A stretch of 64,000 nucleotides of DNA from Flavobacterium sp. Root420 (GCF_001427905.1 NZ_LMEF01000007.1:1-64000), one strand, 5' to 3'. Shown: positions 32,775-42,718, numbered from the stretch's first letter. Translations and numbers: made by a program. Notes: generated by a model not told the origin, from the letters alone.

Positions 32775-35240
32775 CTAATTCCCCTTAAAAGTATAAGTCT
32801 GTCCAGCTTTCATCTGAACATCATATTCATTATACTTTGGCAATACTACTTTTTTCAGATTCGCTTTCTCTGAAATAATCGGTTTCTTCACTTCCACATC
32901 ATAAAACAATGGATTAGAATTCTTCCCTTTTGCTTTTTTAATAGAAGTTCCTTTTCCGGCAGTTAACGTATTTTCAACTTTCAATCGGCAGTTTCCTCCA
33001 ATTTTAGAATAAATTTTCAATTCAGAGACTTTATTGTTTTTCCACGTCATATCGATTACAAAACCGCCTCGGGATATCAAACCTTTAATGCTTCCGTCTT
33101 TCCAAACTGTTGGCAATGCCGGCAATAAATGGATTGCATCTTCCTGACTTTGCATCAACATTTCGGCAATTCCGGCCGTACAACCAAAGTTACCATCAAT
33201 TTGAAAAGGCTGGTGCGCATCTAACATATTCGGATAGGTCCCTCCGCCTTTTCTTTGTTCAGCAGTAACCAAATGCAATTGGTCTTGTAATAATTTATAA
33301 GCATGATTTCCATCTAATAATCTGGACCACCAGCACACTTTCCATCCCATTGACCAGCCTGTTGATTCGTCACCTCTGTAATTTAATGAGTTTTTTGCAG
33401 CTTCAAATAATTCAGGTGTTTTGGTTGCCGAAATCTGGTTACTCGGAAACAAACCGTACAAATGAGAAACGTGTCTGTGTTTGTCTTCGGGATTATCCCA
33501 ATCCGTTTGCCACTCCTGTAACTGACTGTGTTTTCCAATTTTCATTGGCGGCATTTTAGCTAAAGCATCATTTAGCTTTTTATTGAAATTTTCATCCGGA
33601 GCAACCAATTTTGATGCTTCGATAACATGTGTAAACAAATCAAAAACGAGCTGATTGTCCATAGTCGTTCCTGATGCAATTGTAGCTTTTCCGGTTCCGC
33701 CTGCGTGTGTATTTTCAGGTGAAACTGAAGGAACCACAACCAAATAACCCGTATTTGGATCGATAATCATAAAATCTAAAAAGAACTCCGCTGCTCCTTT
33801 CATGATTGGATAAATTTCTGCCAGATATTTTTTATCTCCGGTATACAAATATCTTTCCCATAAATCCTGAGAAACCCAGGCACCACCAGTTGGCCACATT
33901 CCTGAAGTAGCATTGTCTACGGGGGCCGTTACACGCCAAATATCGGTGTTATGATGTAAAACCCATCCGTTTGCATTGTACATCATTTTTGCTGTTTCAT
34001 GACCGGTAACACTCAACTCTTTTGCCATTTGAATAAAGGGCTCGTGCATTTCTGAAAGATTGGTGACTTCTGCCGGCCAATAATTCATTTCGGCATTTAT
34101 ATTTGTCGTGTATTTACTGTCCCATGGCGGTGTTACCATATCATTCCAAATTCCTTGTAAATTGGCAGGTTGTCCGCCCGGTTGTGAACTTGAAATTAAA
34201 AGATAACGTCCAAACTGAAAATATAGTGAAGCCAGTTGCGGGTCGAATTGTTTTGAGAAATCCCTGATTCGTTCGTTCGTAGGTTTCTTTGCCGCTTCAT
34301 TTATTCCTAAATCAAAAGAAACCCTGTTGAAGAATTTTTGATAATAGGCAATATGATCTTTTTTGATGGTTTCGAAATCTTTGGCTTCGGCTTTCGCCAA
34401 AAAGCCTTTGCTTTTCGCAACCTCATCTTCTGAAATATCCTGATAATTTTTGAAATTGGTTGCGATCGAAATATAAAGTGTTACCTCATCGGCTTTGTTG
34501 ATGCTGATGATTCCGTTACTCGAAGAAACTTCTCCTCCTTTATTTTTGGCCGTTAATCTTCCCTGAAATTTAACTTTTCCTTTTTGATTTTCGAAATTAG
34601 TTCCAATTCCTGAAAGCAAAATTTGATCTCCGTCTGAAGCCGAAACCGTTTTATCAATCGGACTGTTCATGAAAACGTTGCAGGTAATTTGTCCCGGTTT
34701 ACTGGCAGATAATTTCACGGCAATAACCTGATCTGAAAACGCAGTCAAAATTTCTCTGGTAAATTCTACTCCGTTTACGCTGTATTTTACTTGTGCAGTA
34801 GCGTTTGAAATATCTAAATCTCTGTAATAGTTTGAATATTTCTGATGTCCAGGAAATGAAATATAAACACTTCCAAAAGTTTGGTATGGCATTCCGTCAT
34901 TGGTTTGCGACATAATATCCTGCGTCGCCAATTCCTGAGCTTCATCAAATTTTCCATCAAAAATCAATTGACGAACAATTGGCAAAGCTTTTATGGATTT
35001 GGTGTGCGCATTGCTATTTGGCGACCCCGCCCAAATGGTTTCTTCGTTCAATTGCAAACGTTCCACCGCCGGATCTCCAAAAACCATCGCCCCCAAACGA
35101 CCATTCCCTAAAGGCAAAGCTTCGTTCCAGATGGCAGCGGGTTTATCGTACCAAAGTTTTAATTCGTTATTGGTTTGCGCCGTTGCTGTAAACGAAAAAA
35201 TTCCAACACAAATCGCAGTTATTTTTTTTCTTAGGTTCAT
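32775..35240 (-). CDS. GH95 alpha-L-fucosidase / alpha-L-galactosidase
   Basis: An 821-residue secreted enzyme when started at the Met at 35240, which opens the signal peptide 'MNLRKKITAICVG'. GH95 features: N-terminal 'LWYDKPAAIWNEALPLGNGR' (strong family signature), 'LQLNEETIWAGSP', the barrel segment 'TTNINAEMNYWPAEVTNL' with the Asn residues that activate water in this family, 'DKHRHVSHLYGLFPSNQI' and 'QIDGNFGCTAGIAEML' with the catalytic Asp. GH95 members cleave alpha-1,2-L-fucose or alpha-L-galactose; both sugars occur on RG-II side chain A, so either fits. It is flanked by hairpins on both sides. Confidence 0.93.
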   Translation of the reverse strand: MNLRKKITAICVGIFSFTATAQTNNELKLWYDKPAAIWNEALPLGNGRLGAMVFGDPAVERLQLNEETIWAGSPNSNAHTKSIKALPIVRQLIFDGKFDEAQELATQDIMSQTNDGMPYQTFGSVYISFPGHQKYSNYYRDLDISNATAQVKYSVNGVEFTREILTAFSDQVIAVKLSASKPGQITCNVFMNSPIDKTVSASDGDQILLSGIGTNFENQKGKVKFQGRLTAKNKGGEVSSSNGIISINKADEVTLYISIATNFKNYQDISEDEVAKSKGFLAKAEAKDFETIKKDHIAYYQKFFNRVSFDLGINEAAKKPTNERIRDFSKQFDPQLASLYFQFGRYLLISSSQPGGQPANLQGIWNDMVTPPWDSKYTTNINAEMNYWPAEVTNLSEMHEPFIQMAKELSVTGHETAKMMYNANGWVLHHNTDIWRVTAPVDNATSGMWPTGGAWVSQDLWERYLYTGDKKYLAEIYPIMKGAAEFFLDFMIIDPNTGYLVVVPSVSPENTHAGGTGKATIASGTTMDNQLVFDLFTHVIEASKLVAPDENFNKKLNDALAKMPPMKIGKHSQLQEWQTDWDNPEDKHRHVSHLYGLFPSNQISATKTPELFEAAKNSLNYRGDESTGWSMGWKVCWWSRLLDGNHAYKLLQDQLHLVTAEQRKGGGTYPNMLDAHQPFQIDGNFGCTAGIAEMLMQSQEDAIHLLPALPTVWKDGSIKGLISRGGFVIDMTWKNNKVSELKIYSKIGGNCRLKVENTLTAGKGTSIKKAKGKNSNPLFYDVEVKKPIISEKANLKKVVLPKYNEYDVQMKAGQTYTFKGN

Positions 35241-35257
35241 ATAAATATTTTTTTTTC

Positions 35258-35352
35258 GCCACGAATTCACGAATTGACTCTAATTATTCTTTGCGTTTAA
35301 TTTCTCAAATTATTATGGTCGCAGATTAAAAAATAATTCGTGAATTCGTGGC
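35258..35352. repeat. Inverted repeat (family C)
   Basis: Outer arms GCCACGAATTCACGAATT and mirror AATTCGTGAATTCGTGGC enclose a loop of about 59 nt. A second copy with the same arms and a shorter loop lies at 45963-46026. Confidence 0.75.
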
Positions 35353-35367
35353 TATCTTTTTTTTATC

Positions 35368-36783
35368 TTACTTCTTAACCTCATAAATCTTGTTATTCTT
35401 CTCGCCAAACATTTCATATAATTTGTCGATATCTTTCAGTGCATTTTTAGGTAAATTTTCCGCTTTATTGCCAAAAACATATAATTTGTCATACGGTTCA
35501 ATCACACAAGTCGATTCGTCGATTTCGCCTTTTGCGTTTTTGACTTTGTTCAAATCCAAACCTAAATATTTCGCCATAAACGGATACAATGCCATACGTT
35601 TTGAAACGCCGAAATCATGTCCTTCTTTGGCAAAATGAGCATTTTCTACTAAATCTTTTTTGCCGTAAAGTTCATAGGTTCTTTGGATAAAAGGGAATTC
35701 CAATTCCGGAACCGCCAATGTCCAGTCTTTTCCATCAGAAACAATCAATTGTGGTTTTGGCGCCATCATCGCTGAGATTTCAGCATTGTTGGTTCCGTTG
35801 CCACAAAGGTGAATTCCGCGACCGCTTTCACATGGACATCCACCGGAAAAATGAGAAGAAACCATTACCACCGGAGCAGAAACTGTAATTCTATCATCCA
35901 AAGCAGCTAAAAACATGGTGTGCGATCCACCGCCAGAACCTCCTGTTACACCAACACGCGACATATCAACATTTTTTTGAGTGGACAAATAATCCAATAA
36001 ACGAATTCCGGTTAAAACCTGTACGGTTGATGCGATACTATTTCTATGTGTTTTTTCTGGAAACTGAAGCAATGATTCTCCCCAGGCAAACAAATCATAA
36101 CTTACTACAATCGCACCCATTTTCGCCATAATCGCGCAACGGTATTGTTCGTCTTTCCTGTATCTTCCGTCTCCAAAATGTCCATCTGGAGTCAAAATTA
36201 CCGGAGCTTTTTTATTCAGCGGATAAGGTTTGTAAATCGATCCTGTAGCATAAACCCCTGGAAGAATTTCCAAACCTATATTTTCGATACTGTAATCTTT
36301 ATAAATCCTTTTTGGCGTTAAAATTGGTTTTGATTTCGGCATTGGCGGTGCTTTATCCAATCCAAAAGACGTAATCATACAGGCTTTTATTTCTTTTTTA
36401 CGTGCTTCCCATTCCGAAACATTCGAATATAAAGTCGTCAGATAATCTAAACGTTCTCTTCCTTTATCAACTGAAACTTTATGGTTTTCATATTTTCTGA
36501 TGATGTAAGTTCCGTCCGGCTGTTTGAAGTACATCAATTCAAAAGGAGCTAAAATGTTCGTTAAAGAAATCGCCAGATTGCCCGGTTCGATTCTCCAATC
36601 GGCGTAGTCTAATTCTTTTCCTTTTAATAAACCTCTGTCATCATTGATTGTAACATGAAAAGCTGTTTCAATTTTTTTAAGGGTTTCTGAAACCGGTTTT
36701 CTGAAGTTTTCATCAGAAGTTATTTGCGCATTTGCAAATGTCACGGCAAAGAATAGTAATATGTATATTTTAATTTTCATCAT
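35368..36783 (-). CDS. Secreted alpha/beta-hydrolase esterase with N-terminal STN-like domain
   Basis: A 471-residue protein when started at the double Met at 36778-36783, which opens a clean signal peptide. After cleavage, about residues 26-98 ('SETLKKIETAFHVTINDDRG...' to 'PDGTYIIRKYE') follow the secretin/TonB short N-terminal (STN) pattern. The C-terminal part is an alpha/beta-hydrolase of the acetyl-xylan-esterase/Abhydrolase_7 group: 'VYATGSIYKP', 'PVILTPDGHFGDGRY', nucleophile elbow 'VTGGSGGGSH' with Ser near 283, and 'GKDWTLAVPELEF' before a late 'NAHFAKEGHDFG' His. It probably removes acetyl or methyl esters from pectin. The STN-esterase fusion is unusual. Confidence 0.75.
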   Translation of the reverse strand: MMKIKIYILLFFAVTFANAQITSDENFRKPVSETLKKIETAFHVTINDDRGLLKGKELDYADWRIEPGNLAISLTNILAPFELMYFKQPDGTYIIRKYENHKVSVDKGRERLDYLTTLYSNVSEWEARKKEIKACMITSFGLDKAPPMPKSKPILTPKRIYKDYSIENIGLEILPGVYATGSIYKPYPLNKKAPVILTPDGHFGDGRYRKDEQYRCAIMAKMGAIVVSYDLFAWGESLLQFPEKTHRNSIASTVQVLTGIRLLDYLSTQKNVDMSRVGVTGGSGGGSHTMFLAALDDRITVSAPVVMVSSHFSGGCPCESGRGIHLCGNGTNNAEISAMMAPKPQLIVSDGKDWTLAVPELEFPFIQRTYELYGKKDLVENAHFAKEGHDFGVSKRMALYPFMAKYLGLDLNKVKNAKGEIDESTCVIEPYDKLYVFGNKAENLPKNALKDIDKLYEMFGEKNNKIYEVKK

Positions 36784-36810
36784 TTTATTGTGTATTGACA
36801 GGCTTAGATT

Positions 36811-36946
36811 GAACGCGGATGACACGGATTTACTTTGTAAAAACGCGGATAAAAACGGATTTTTTCAATTTTAACTTTGACAAAACGAATAAAAAATCCG
36901 TTTTTATCCGCGTCTTCGCTTTAGCGAATCCGTGTCATCAGCGTTC
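36811..36946. repeat. Long inverted repeat (family B)
   Basis: A 136-bp hairpin with arms GAACGCGGATGACACGGATT and its mirror ending in GCGTTC, and an inner stem AACGCGGATAAAAACGGATT against its complement. The right arm reaches the stop codon of the next gene (36946). Sister copies lie at 39712-39850 and 61844-62013. Confidence 0.8.
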
Positions 36947-39693
36947 TATATTTCACATTCAATAGTATATTTCCCAGAACCTAATTCTAAATTTCTAGCT
37001 ATTTTCCCGTTGATTTTTATTTCGGTATTTTTCGGAACAGGCAATTTTATGGTTGCTGAAGTATTCACCGGAATCTCGACTTTCAATATCAATTTCCCCT
37101 CTTTCTTTTCCCAGGCCGATGCTATATCTCCGTAAATCGACTTGTAGGTTGCTTTCACAAAAGTCATATCGCCCAACACTTCCGGCTGAATAAAGAAATG
37201 TTTGAAACCCGGCTTTTTATTATCCGGAACAATTCCGGCTAAACTTTGGTAAAACCATTCTTCAATTTGCCCCATCATAAAATGATTCCACGAATTTCCT
37301 TTTCGCGGATCCCATTGTTCCGTCAAAGTCGTTAATCCGAATTTAATCTGAAAACCATAACCCGGCGCATCATAATGATTGTTCATTTTGTACATCGTTT
37401 CGTTCTCGCCATTTTGAGCTAAGGCCTGAAACAAATAGCGATTTCCAACATCACCTGTGGTTAATCTGTCGCCTTTCGCTTTTATATCTGCTAGTAAATT
37501 CTGCATTACTGCCGCTTTGTATTGCGGTTCTACAATATCCATATAAACCGGAACGGCATTACTAAACTGGCTGTTTGTGCCATAACTCTTAGTTTGCGGA
37601 TTGAAGAATTCCTTGTTGAAGGCCGTTTTTATATCAGCAGTCAAAGTTTCATATTTCTGAATATCTTCTGTTTTATTCAACAGCTTTGCTGCTTTCGCTA
37701 CCAAACTCGCTCCATAAAAATAATGTGAAGTTGCCGAAAGTGCAATCGGACTGTTTTTTGAATATCCCGCAGCGTGTGTTCCGTAATCGTACCAATCGCC
37801 CAAGCCGTGCGATACAATATGATTGGTAGCTTTTGTTCCTAAATAATCCACGTACTTTTTCATTACCGGATAATATTTTTCCAATAAAGAAGCATCTCCA
37901 TAATATTCATAATACATCCAGGGTAGAATTACTCCGGTTACACCCCATTCCGGTGAATCGGTAAAATCACCTCCAAAAACTACGTATTCCGGAACTATGG
38001 TCGGAATCAAACCGTTTTCTCTTTGTCCGTCTGCGATGTTTTGCATTGTGGCCGGAATATAACTTTCCAGATTATAATTGAACATTAGACCAGGTCCATT
38101 TAAGTGAATTTCTTCCAGCCAACCCAACTTTTCACGCTGCGGGCAATCGGTAAAAACACTCTGAAAATTACTTTTTATGGAATTATTAATCAGCTCATGT
38201 GTTTTATTAAAAATGGTATTGGATGATTCAAAAGTACCTGCTTCTCCAGCCGAATTATAAATAAAATTTGATTTTAAATCGACCAGTGTTGGTAAGTTTT
38301 TATCTTTCTTTTTTTTGTAATTGATATTCTCAATCTGAACATATTGAAAACCATAATAACTGAATTTCGGCTGCCATTCTTCAACACGATCTCCTTTTAA
38401 AGTATAGTCGTAATAGTAGGGTTTCCCGGATCTTCCCTGACCAATTGTTCCATCTTCATTTAATCCTTCACCGACCCAAACACGAACGGTTTGTCCCTTT
38501 TTCCCTTTTACTTTTATGGTTGGAAATCCCGAAAGGTTTTGTCCCATATTAAAAACATAAAAGTTGGGTTTCAACTCTTTTACTTCTTTTACATCATAGC
38601 GTTTCTGAATCGTAATTGGCGGTGCCGTTTGGGCTCTCAAAACTCCTTTTGGTGCTTCCTGAACCACAATTGATTTCCAGTTTGAGTCATTAAATCCTTT
38701 CGAATTCCACCTTTTTTGCTCTAAGTTGGCGTTGTAATCCTCACCTCCAAAAATGCTGTTGTACGTGATTGGACTTTTACTGTATTTCCAGCTTTGATCT
38801 GATTTTATGATTTCTTCGGAACCGTCTTTATAAACCACTTTCATTTTGAAGAACAAAGTCGGAGGTCCAAAACTTACAAAAAACTTGGTATATCTTTCAG
38901 CCAGCGTATTGTACATTCCGTTTCCTAAAAGAACGCCAATTACATTTTCGCCGTTTTGTAGTTCATCTGCCGATAATTCATAAGTATTATAATTTACGGT
39001 TTTATCGTAATCTGTCCATAAAGGTGCAAACTCGCTATTGCCAATTTTCTTTCCGTTGAGTGTCAATTCATAATGTCCTAATCCGGAAATATAAACTACG
39101 GCTTCTTTGATTTCTTTAGAAATAGTAAATGATTTTCGAAGCATAATACTTCTACGTGACAATGAATCCGAAGCATTGATTATCGCTTGCTTTTTCTCTC
39201 TATTGTAAGTTGCAGAATGGTAACTTCTACCTTCCGGCAAATAACTATCGGCTTTTGTAATTGCTCCGATCCAAATTGGATTTAAGTCGGATTCGTCCGG
39301 AGCAATTCTGAAGGAAGCAGTTTTGCTCCATTTAGAAATTTTGCCTTTTTGATTCCATACTTTAACTTTCCAGAAATATTTGGTTTCGGGTTTTAAAGGA
39401 CTTCCTCCATACAAAATATGGAGATTTTTACTGGAATTTACTCTTCCGCTGTTCCACATATTACCATCGTCATTTTTCAGTTTTTCTTCTGAGGAAGCCA
39501 CCAAAATCTGATACCCGATTTGTGATGTATTAAATTCTTTCGAAACCAATTGCCAGCTTAATCTTGGTTGTTTTTGTACCGCCAATGGGTTCTCTGTCAT
39601 CTCACAAGTCAAATGCTCAGCAGCAATCTGCCCATTTGAAATGAAAGTTGTCAGAAGACAAAAGAGGAATAATATGTTTTTTAAATTCTTCAT
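36946..39693 (-). CDS. GH78 alpha-L-rhamnosidase (2)
   Basis: A 915-residue secreted enzyme (signal about 1-21). It contains an N-terminal Fn3-like domain (about 25-130), the Bac_rhamnosid_N sandwich (about 185-345), the 'YVFNMGQNLSGFPTIKVKG' strand (379-397) and the (alpha/alpha)6 barrel with 'DCPQREKLGWLEE' (516-528), where E521 is the predicted general acid. A C-terminal beta domain with 'VNTSATIKLPVP' follows. The motif DCPQREKLGW differs from DCPQRNERQPW in the first copy, so the two are distinct subgroups rather than a recent duplication. It lies between the esterase and the propeller enzyme, with a family B hairpin on each side. Confidence 0.93.
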   Translation of the reverse strand: MKNLKNILFLFCLLTTFISNGQIAAEHLTCEMTENPLAVQKQPRLSWQLVSKEFNTSQIGYQILVASSEEKLKNDDGNMWNSGRVNSSKNLHILYGGSPLKPETKYFWKVKVWNQKGKISKWSKTASFRIAPDESDLNPIWIGAITKADSYLPEGRSYHSATYNREKKQAIINASDSLSRRSIMLRKSFTISKEIKEAVVYISGLGHYELTLNGKKIGNSEFAPLWTDYDKTVNYNTYELSADELQNGENVIGVLLGNGMYNTLAERYTKFFVSFGPPTLFFKMKVVYKDGSEEIIKSDQSWKYSKSPITYNSIFGGEDYNANLEQKRWNSKGFNDSNWKSIVVQEAPKGVLRAQTAPPITIQKRYDVKEVKELKPNFYVFNMGQNLSGFPTIKVKGKKGQTVRVWVGEGLNEDGTIGQGRSGKPYYYDYTLKGDRVEEWQPKFSYYGFQYVQIENINYKKKKDKNLPTLVDLKSNFIYNSAGEAGTFESSNTIFNKTHELINNSIKSNFQSVFTDCPQREKLGWLEEIHLNGPGLMFNYNLESYIPATMQNIADGQRENGLIPTIVPEYVVFGGDFTDSPEWGVTGVILPWMYYEYYGDASLLEKYYPVMKKYVDYLGTKATNHIVSHGLGDWYDYGTHAAGYSKNSPIALSATSHYFYGASLVAKAAKLLNKTEDIQKYETLTADIKTAFNKEFFNPQTKSYGTNSQFSNAVPVYMDIVEPQYKAAVMQNLLADIKAKGDRLTTGDVGNRYLFQALAQNGENETMYKMNNHYDAPGYGFQIKFGLTTLTEQWDPRKGNSWNHFMMGQIEEWFYQSLAGIVPDNKKPGFKHFFIQPEVLGDMTFVKATYKSIYGDIASAWEKKEGKLILKVEIPVNTSATIKLPVPKNTEIKINGKIARNLELGSGKYTIECEI

Positions 39694-39711
39694 TTCTTAT
39701 TGTTGAGAATT

Positions 39712-39850
39712 AGAACGCGGATGAAACGGATTTACTTCGTAAAAACGCGGATAAAAACGGATTTTTTAAATATTTAATTTTAGCAAAGTGAATAAAAAAT
39801 CCGCGTTAATCTGCGTCTTCGCGAAAGCGAATCCGTGTCATCCGTGTTCT
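39712..39850. repeat. Long inverted repeat (family B, second copy)
   Basis: Arms AGAACGCGGATGAAACGGAT and a mirror ending CCGTGTTCT. Clearly related to the copy at 36811-36946, which means the same gene (GH78 copy 2) is bracketed by two copies. Confidence 0.8.
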
Positions 39851-39855
39851 ATTTT

Positions 39856-41721
39856 TTATAACTTTTTCGTCACCAATGATTTAATATTAAATACCGCCTC
39901 CGGAATTAGTTTACCTGTATCCGGCAAATCTGTAAAATCTGGTGTGTCTGGTTCTGTATCTGCATTTGGTGTGTAACGCTGATCGCCGGTGCGGAACATA
40001 ATGCGTGAAATACCATCAACCGGAGCGTAGAATATTTTATTGGTTTCTTTTCCGTCATTTACTTTCACCGTATACGAACGGGAAGTAACATCTAATTTAA
40101 CTGTTATCGTATATTCTTTTCCGGCTTCGTATTTTGTAAGTCCGCCAAAACGCGCACCGTTTTTCGCTTTCAATTCTCCATCCGAATCAAATACCAATCG
40201 GATAGCAGGAAGCCCTTGTTTGTTTTGGAATTCAACTTGCAATAAACCATGATTATTTTGTTCTGGTTTAACCGTAAAAGTCGCTTCCATTTTTTGTGCA
40301 AACGGAATTACACGTTCGGCACGAGAATAATCAAAATAATCCTGATCTCTTAAAGTTAACCATTTTACGCCATCGGCTTTCTTTTCTATTTTCGTAGATG
40401 CCCATGATAAATCGTAGGTATTCCATAATTTTAATTCATCGCCATTTGGCAAATCATTAAAAACATCTTTTACATCTTCTTTCACTTCGCTGGTTACCGG
40501 AACCGGAACCGAAGCCACCCAAATATCTTCTTTATTGACACTGTAACTTACCCAAAGTTTTCCGTCAGGCGGAGTTCCGTCTGTTTCGAGAATACCGCGA
40601 ACGTATTGCGGTCCTGCAGATTTGTAATTTCCACCGTAACGCATTGGTGTGATTTCGCCATGAACCAACAATAAATCTTTGTAATTTAGTCCGTCATCAC
40701 TGGTTGAAATTGCTAACGGCCAACGGTATTCTGATGGATTATAAACGGTCGCATAACGATTATCAGACGTTTTTTGTCCCCAGATTTTAGCATTGCTATT
40801 TACAAAACCCGGTGCTCTTGTTGGTGTATACTGCCATGTTTTTCCATCATCTTTACTGATCGAAGTCAGCGCAAATTTCCATAAACCTACTACGTTTCCA
40901 TTTGGTAAATGGTAATAATTGAACGCTTTATATTGTTTTTTCAACGGAATCAACGCGTCATCTCTGTCTGCTTCTTCCACCCATTGCTGCATTAATAAAG
41001 GTTTAGACATCATTTCATCACAAGCTTTGATAAATTTCTTGTCTTTGCTTTTCGTGTAAAATGGAAATGTTGTTGGTACTGGATTTCCGTTTTTATTATA
41101 ACGAACAAAATAAACCGGACCATAACTTCCATCTTTGTAAATTTCTCTTACTACACGACCAATTCCTTTTCCGTCATTTGGATCGTCTTTTTTGTCTAAT
41201 ACCACTCCGTAATAACCTACCGCAAGCAATCGATTATCTAATGAAACATAAAAGCCCATTCGTTGGTGCATAACGGCATCTAAGTTTTTAGCCACACCTT
41301 CAACACTTTCTTTTTTAAATCCGTCAGGAACATGGTAAATTGGAAAAAGCACCTGAGGTTTTGTCCACGTCACTCCGTCTTGTGAAGTCATCATAAAGGT
41401 CTGTCCCGGTGGAATATGTTCTCCTGACGGATCGCTTAAATAATGTAAATAGAACGTATTATTCCAATACGCCATCATCGGTTGGTGGTTATATGTCCAG
41501 CCAAAACCATCTGCTTTTTCAGGATGTTCCCTGCTCGCACGCATAATCTGCGTGGCATGAACACCCACCGCCGGACTTAATTGCCCGTGATGATAATCAA
41601 CATTTGAAAGTGTTTTGCCAACATAACGCACCGTGTCGTTTTGGGCATTTACAGCTGCACAACTCAATAGAATTGCGGCTGTAGTTATGATGTTGGTTTT
41701 TATGTTTTGGAAAGTAATCAT
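39856..41721 (-). CDS. Secreted beta-propeller glycosidase with C-terminal sandwich; candidate GH143-type
   Basis: A 621-residue secreted protein (signal about 1-26). The N-terminal two thirds are a beta-propeller: 'HHGQLSPAVGVHATQIMRA', 'GWTYNHQPMMAYWNNTFYLHYL', and Asp-box-like 'SQDGVTW', 'SKDDGKTW' and 'STSDDGLNYK'. Residues about 425-600 form a concanavalin-like sandwich ('MEATFTVKPEQNNHGLLQVEFQ', 'IRLVFDSDGELKAKNG') ending near 'DTGKLIPEAVFNIKSL'. It is not a typical GH33 or GH43. Length, fold and context suggest GH143 (hydrolase of the RG-II keto-sugar Dha), normally fused to GH142; GH145/PL25-type propellers are alternatives. The assignment is inference and needs profile searches. Confidence 0.55.
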   Translation of the reverse strand: MITFQNIKTNIITTAAILLSCAAVNAQNDTVRYVGKTLSNVDYHHGQLSPAVGVHATQIMRASREHPEKADGFGWTYNHQPMMAYWNNTFYLHYLSDPSGEHIPPGQTFMMTSQDGVTWTKPQVLFPIYHVPDGFKKESVEGVAKNLDAVMHQRMGFYVSLDNRLLAVGYYGVVLDKKDDPNDGKGIGRVVREIYKDGSYGPVYFVRYNKNGNPVPTTFPFYTKSKDKKFIKACDEMMSKPLLMQQWVEEADRDDALIPLKKQYKAFNYYHLPNGNVVGLWKFALTSISKDDGKTWQYTPTRAPGFVNSNAKIWGQKTSDNRYATVYNPSEYRWPLAISTSDDGLNYKDLLLVHGEITPMRYGGNYKSAGPQYVRGILETDGTPPDGKLWVSYSVNKEDIWVASVPVPVTSEVKEDVKDVFNDLPNGDELKLWNTYDLSWASTKIEKKADGVKWLTLRDQDYFDYSRAERVIPFAQKMEATFTVKPEQNNHGLLQVEFQNKQGLPAIRLVFDSDGELKAKNGARFGGLTKYEAGKEYTITVKLDVTSRSYTVKVNDGKETNKIFYAPVDGISRIMFRTGDQRYTPNADTEPDTPDFTDLPDTGKLIPEAVFNIKSLVTKKL

Positions 41722-41747
41722 TATTATTTTGTTTTTGATTCTGATCA

Positions 41748-41778
41748 GACCTAACAGGTTTTAAAAACCTGTTAGGTC
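41748..41778. repeat. Perfect 31-bp palindrome (family F)
   Basis: Arms of 15 nt (GACCTAACAGGTTTT and its complement) surround a single A. It is also present, shortened, at 32743-32767 and 22412-22431. Located in the 67-bp gap between the propeller enzyme and GH43. Confidence 0.8.
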
Positions 41779-41788
41779 TCGTCGAGAA

Positions 41789-42706
41789 TTATTTCTTCTC
41801 AATTAATCCTTTTAAAACTGCTGCAGAAATTGTCGTTATCGTTCCGTGTTTATGTCCTTCCGGAAGGCTTATTTTTGAAGAGACATCTTCAAAATGAACA
41901 AAATCTTTTGTGCTTGAAGCTTTATAGTTTTTCTCGCCATAATTATCATAATAAATTAGCCATTCTTTGCCGACTTTTACAACCGTTGGTCCTTCTGATA
42001 AATGCGCTGTAAAAGGCTCAGAACTTTTTCCGAAAGGCCCTAAAGGCGATTTTCCGAAAGCTACCTTTATATTACGCATGGGTCTGGTGTTGTCTTTCAA
42101 AACCAAAACATACTCTTTCTTGGCTTTTTTTACAATCACACAATCAATCACGCTAAAGCCCGGTTCGTAATATAATTTCGTATCAGAGAACGTTTTAAAA
42201 TCTTTCGTTGTTACGTAATACATACGATGATTGTTCTTTTCTTCTTCAATTCCTTTTTCAAATCGAAACGGAATTGTCGATGCCCAAACAATGATATATT
42301 CTTTTTTGACATCATCATAAAAAATTTCCGGAGCCCAAACGTTTACCACTTCCGGTTCGTTTTTCATTACCGGAATGTATTCTTGTTTTGACCAATGAAT
42401 CAAATCTTTAGAACTGGCATATCCAAAACCATTTCCGCCTTTCCAGTCGGTTGTCCAAACCAAATGATAGGTGCCGTCAGCCCCTTTGGTAATCGAAGGA
42501 TCACGCATAATTTTGCTGGCACCGATTTCAGGTTTTAAGAACGAACCTTCCAAACCTTTCCAGTTGTAGCCGTCTTCACTGTAGGCTAAATACAAACCTT
42601 CAGTCGCCGGTTCCCGAAACGACGTAAAAAGATAAATTTCTTTCTTTTTCTGCGAATAGCTTATCGTAGAAAGGAAAAGGATTATTATGATGAATATTTT
42701 CTTCAT
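41789..42706 (-). CDS. GH43 family glycoside hydrolase
   Basis: A 305-residue secreted protein when started at the Met at 42706 (signal 'MKKIFIIIILFLSTISYSQ'). All three GH43 acids are visible in the five-bladed propeller: base D69 in 'IMRDPSI', the pKa-modulating D188 in 'SVIDCVI' and the general acid E238 in 'LSEGPTV'; 'VNVWAPEIFYD' near 122-132 is the usual family strand. GH43 members are mostly arabinofuranosidases, xylosidases or galactan-active exo-enzymes, and the subfamily cannot be told by eye. No accessory sandwich domain is present. It would remove arabinose or galactose from pectic side chains. Confidence 0.85.
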   Translation of the reverse strand: MKKIFIIIILFLSTISYSQKKKEIYLFTSFREPATEGLYLAYSEDGYNWKGLEGSFLKPEIGASKIMRDPSITKGADGTYHLVWTTDWKGGNGFGYASSKDLIHWSKQEYIPVMKNEPEVVNVWAPEIFYDDVKKEYIIVWASTIPFRFEKGIEEEKNNHRMYYVTTKDFKTFSDTKLYYEPGFSVIDCVIVKKAKKEYVLVLKDNTRPMRNIKVAFGKSPLGPFGKSSEPFTAHLSEGPTVVKVGKEWLIYYDNYGEKNYKASSTKDFVHFEDVSSKISLPEGHKHGTITTISAAVLKGLIEKK

Positions 42707-42718
42707 GCTTTTGAAATT

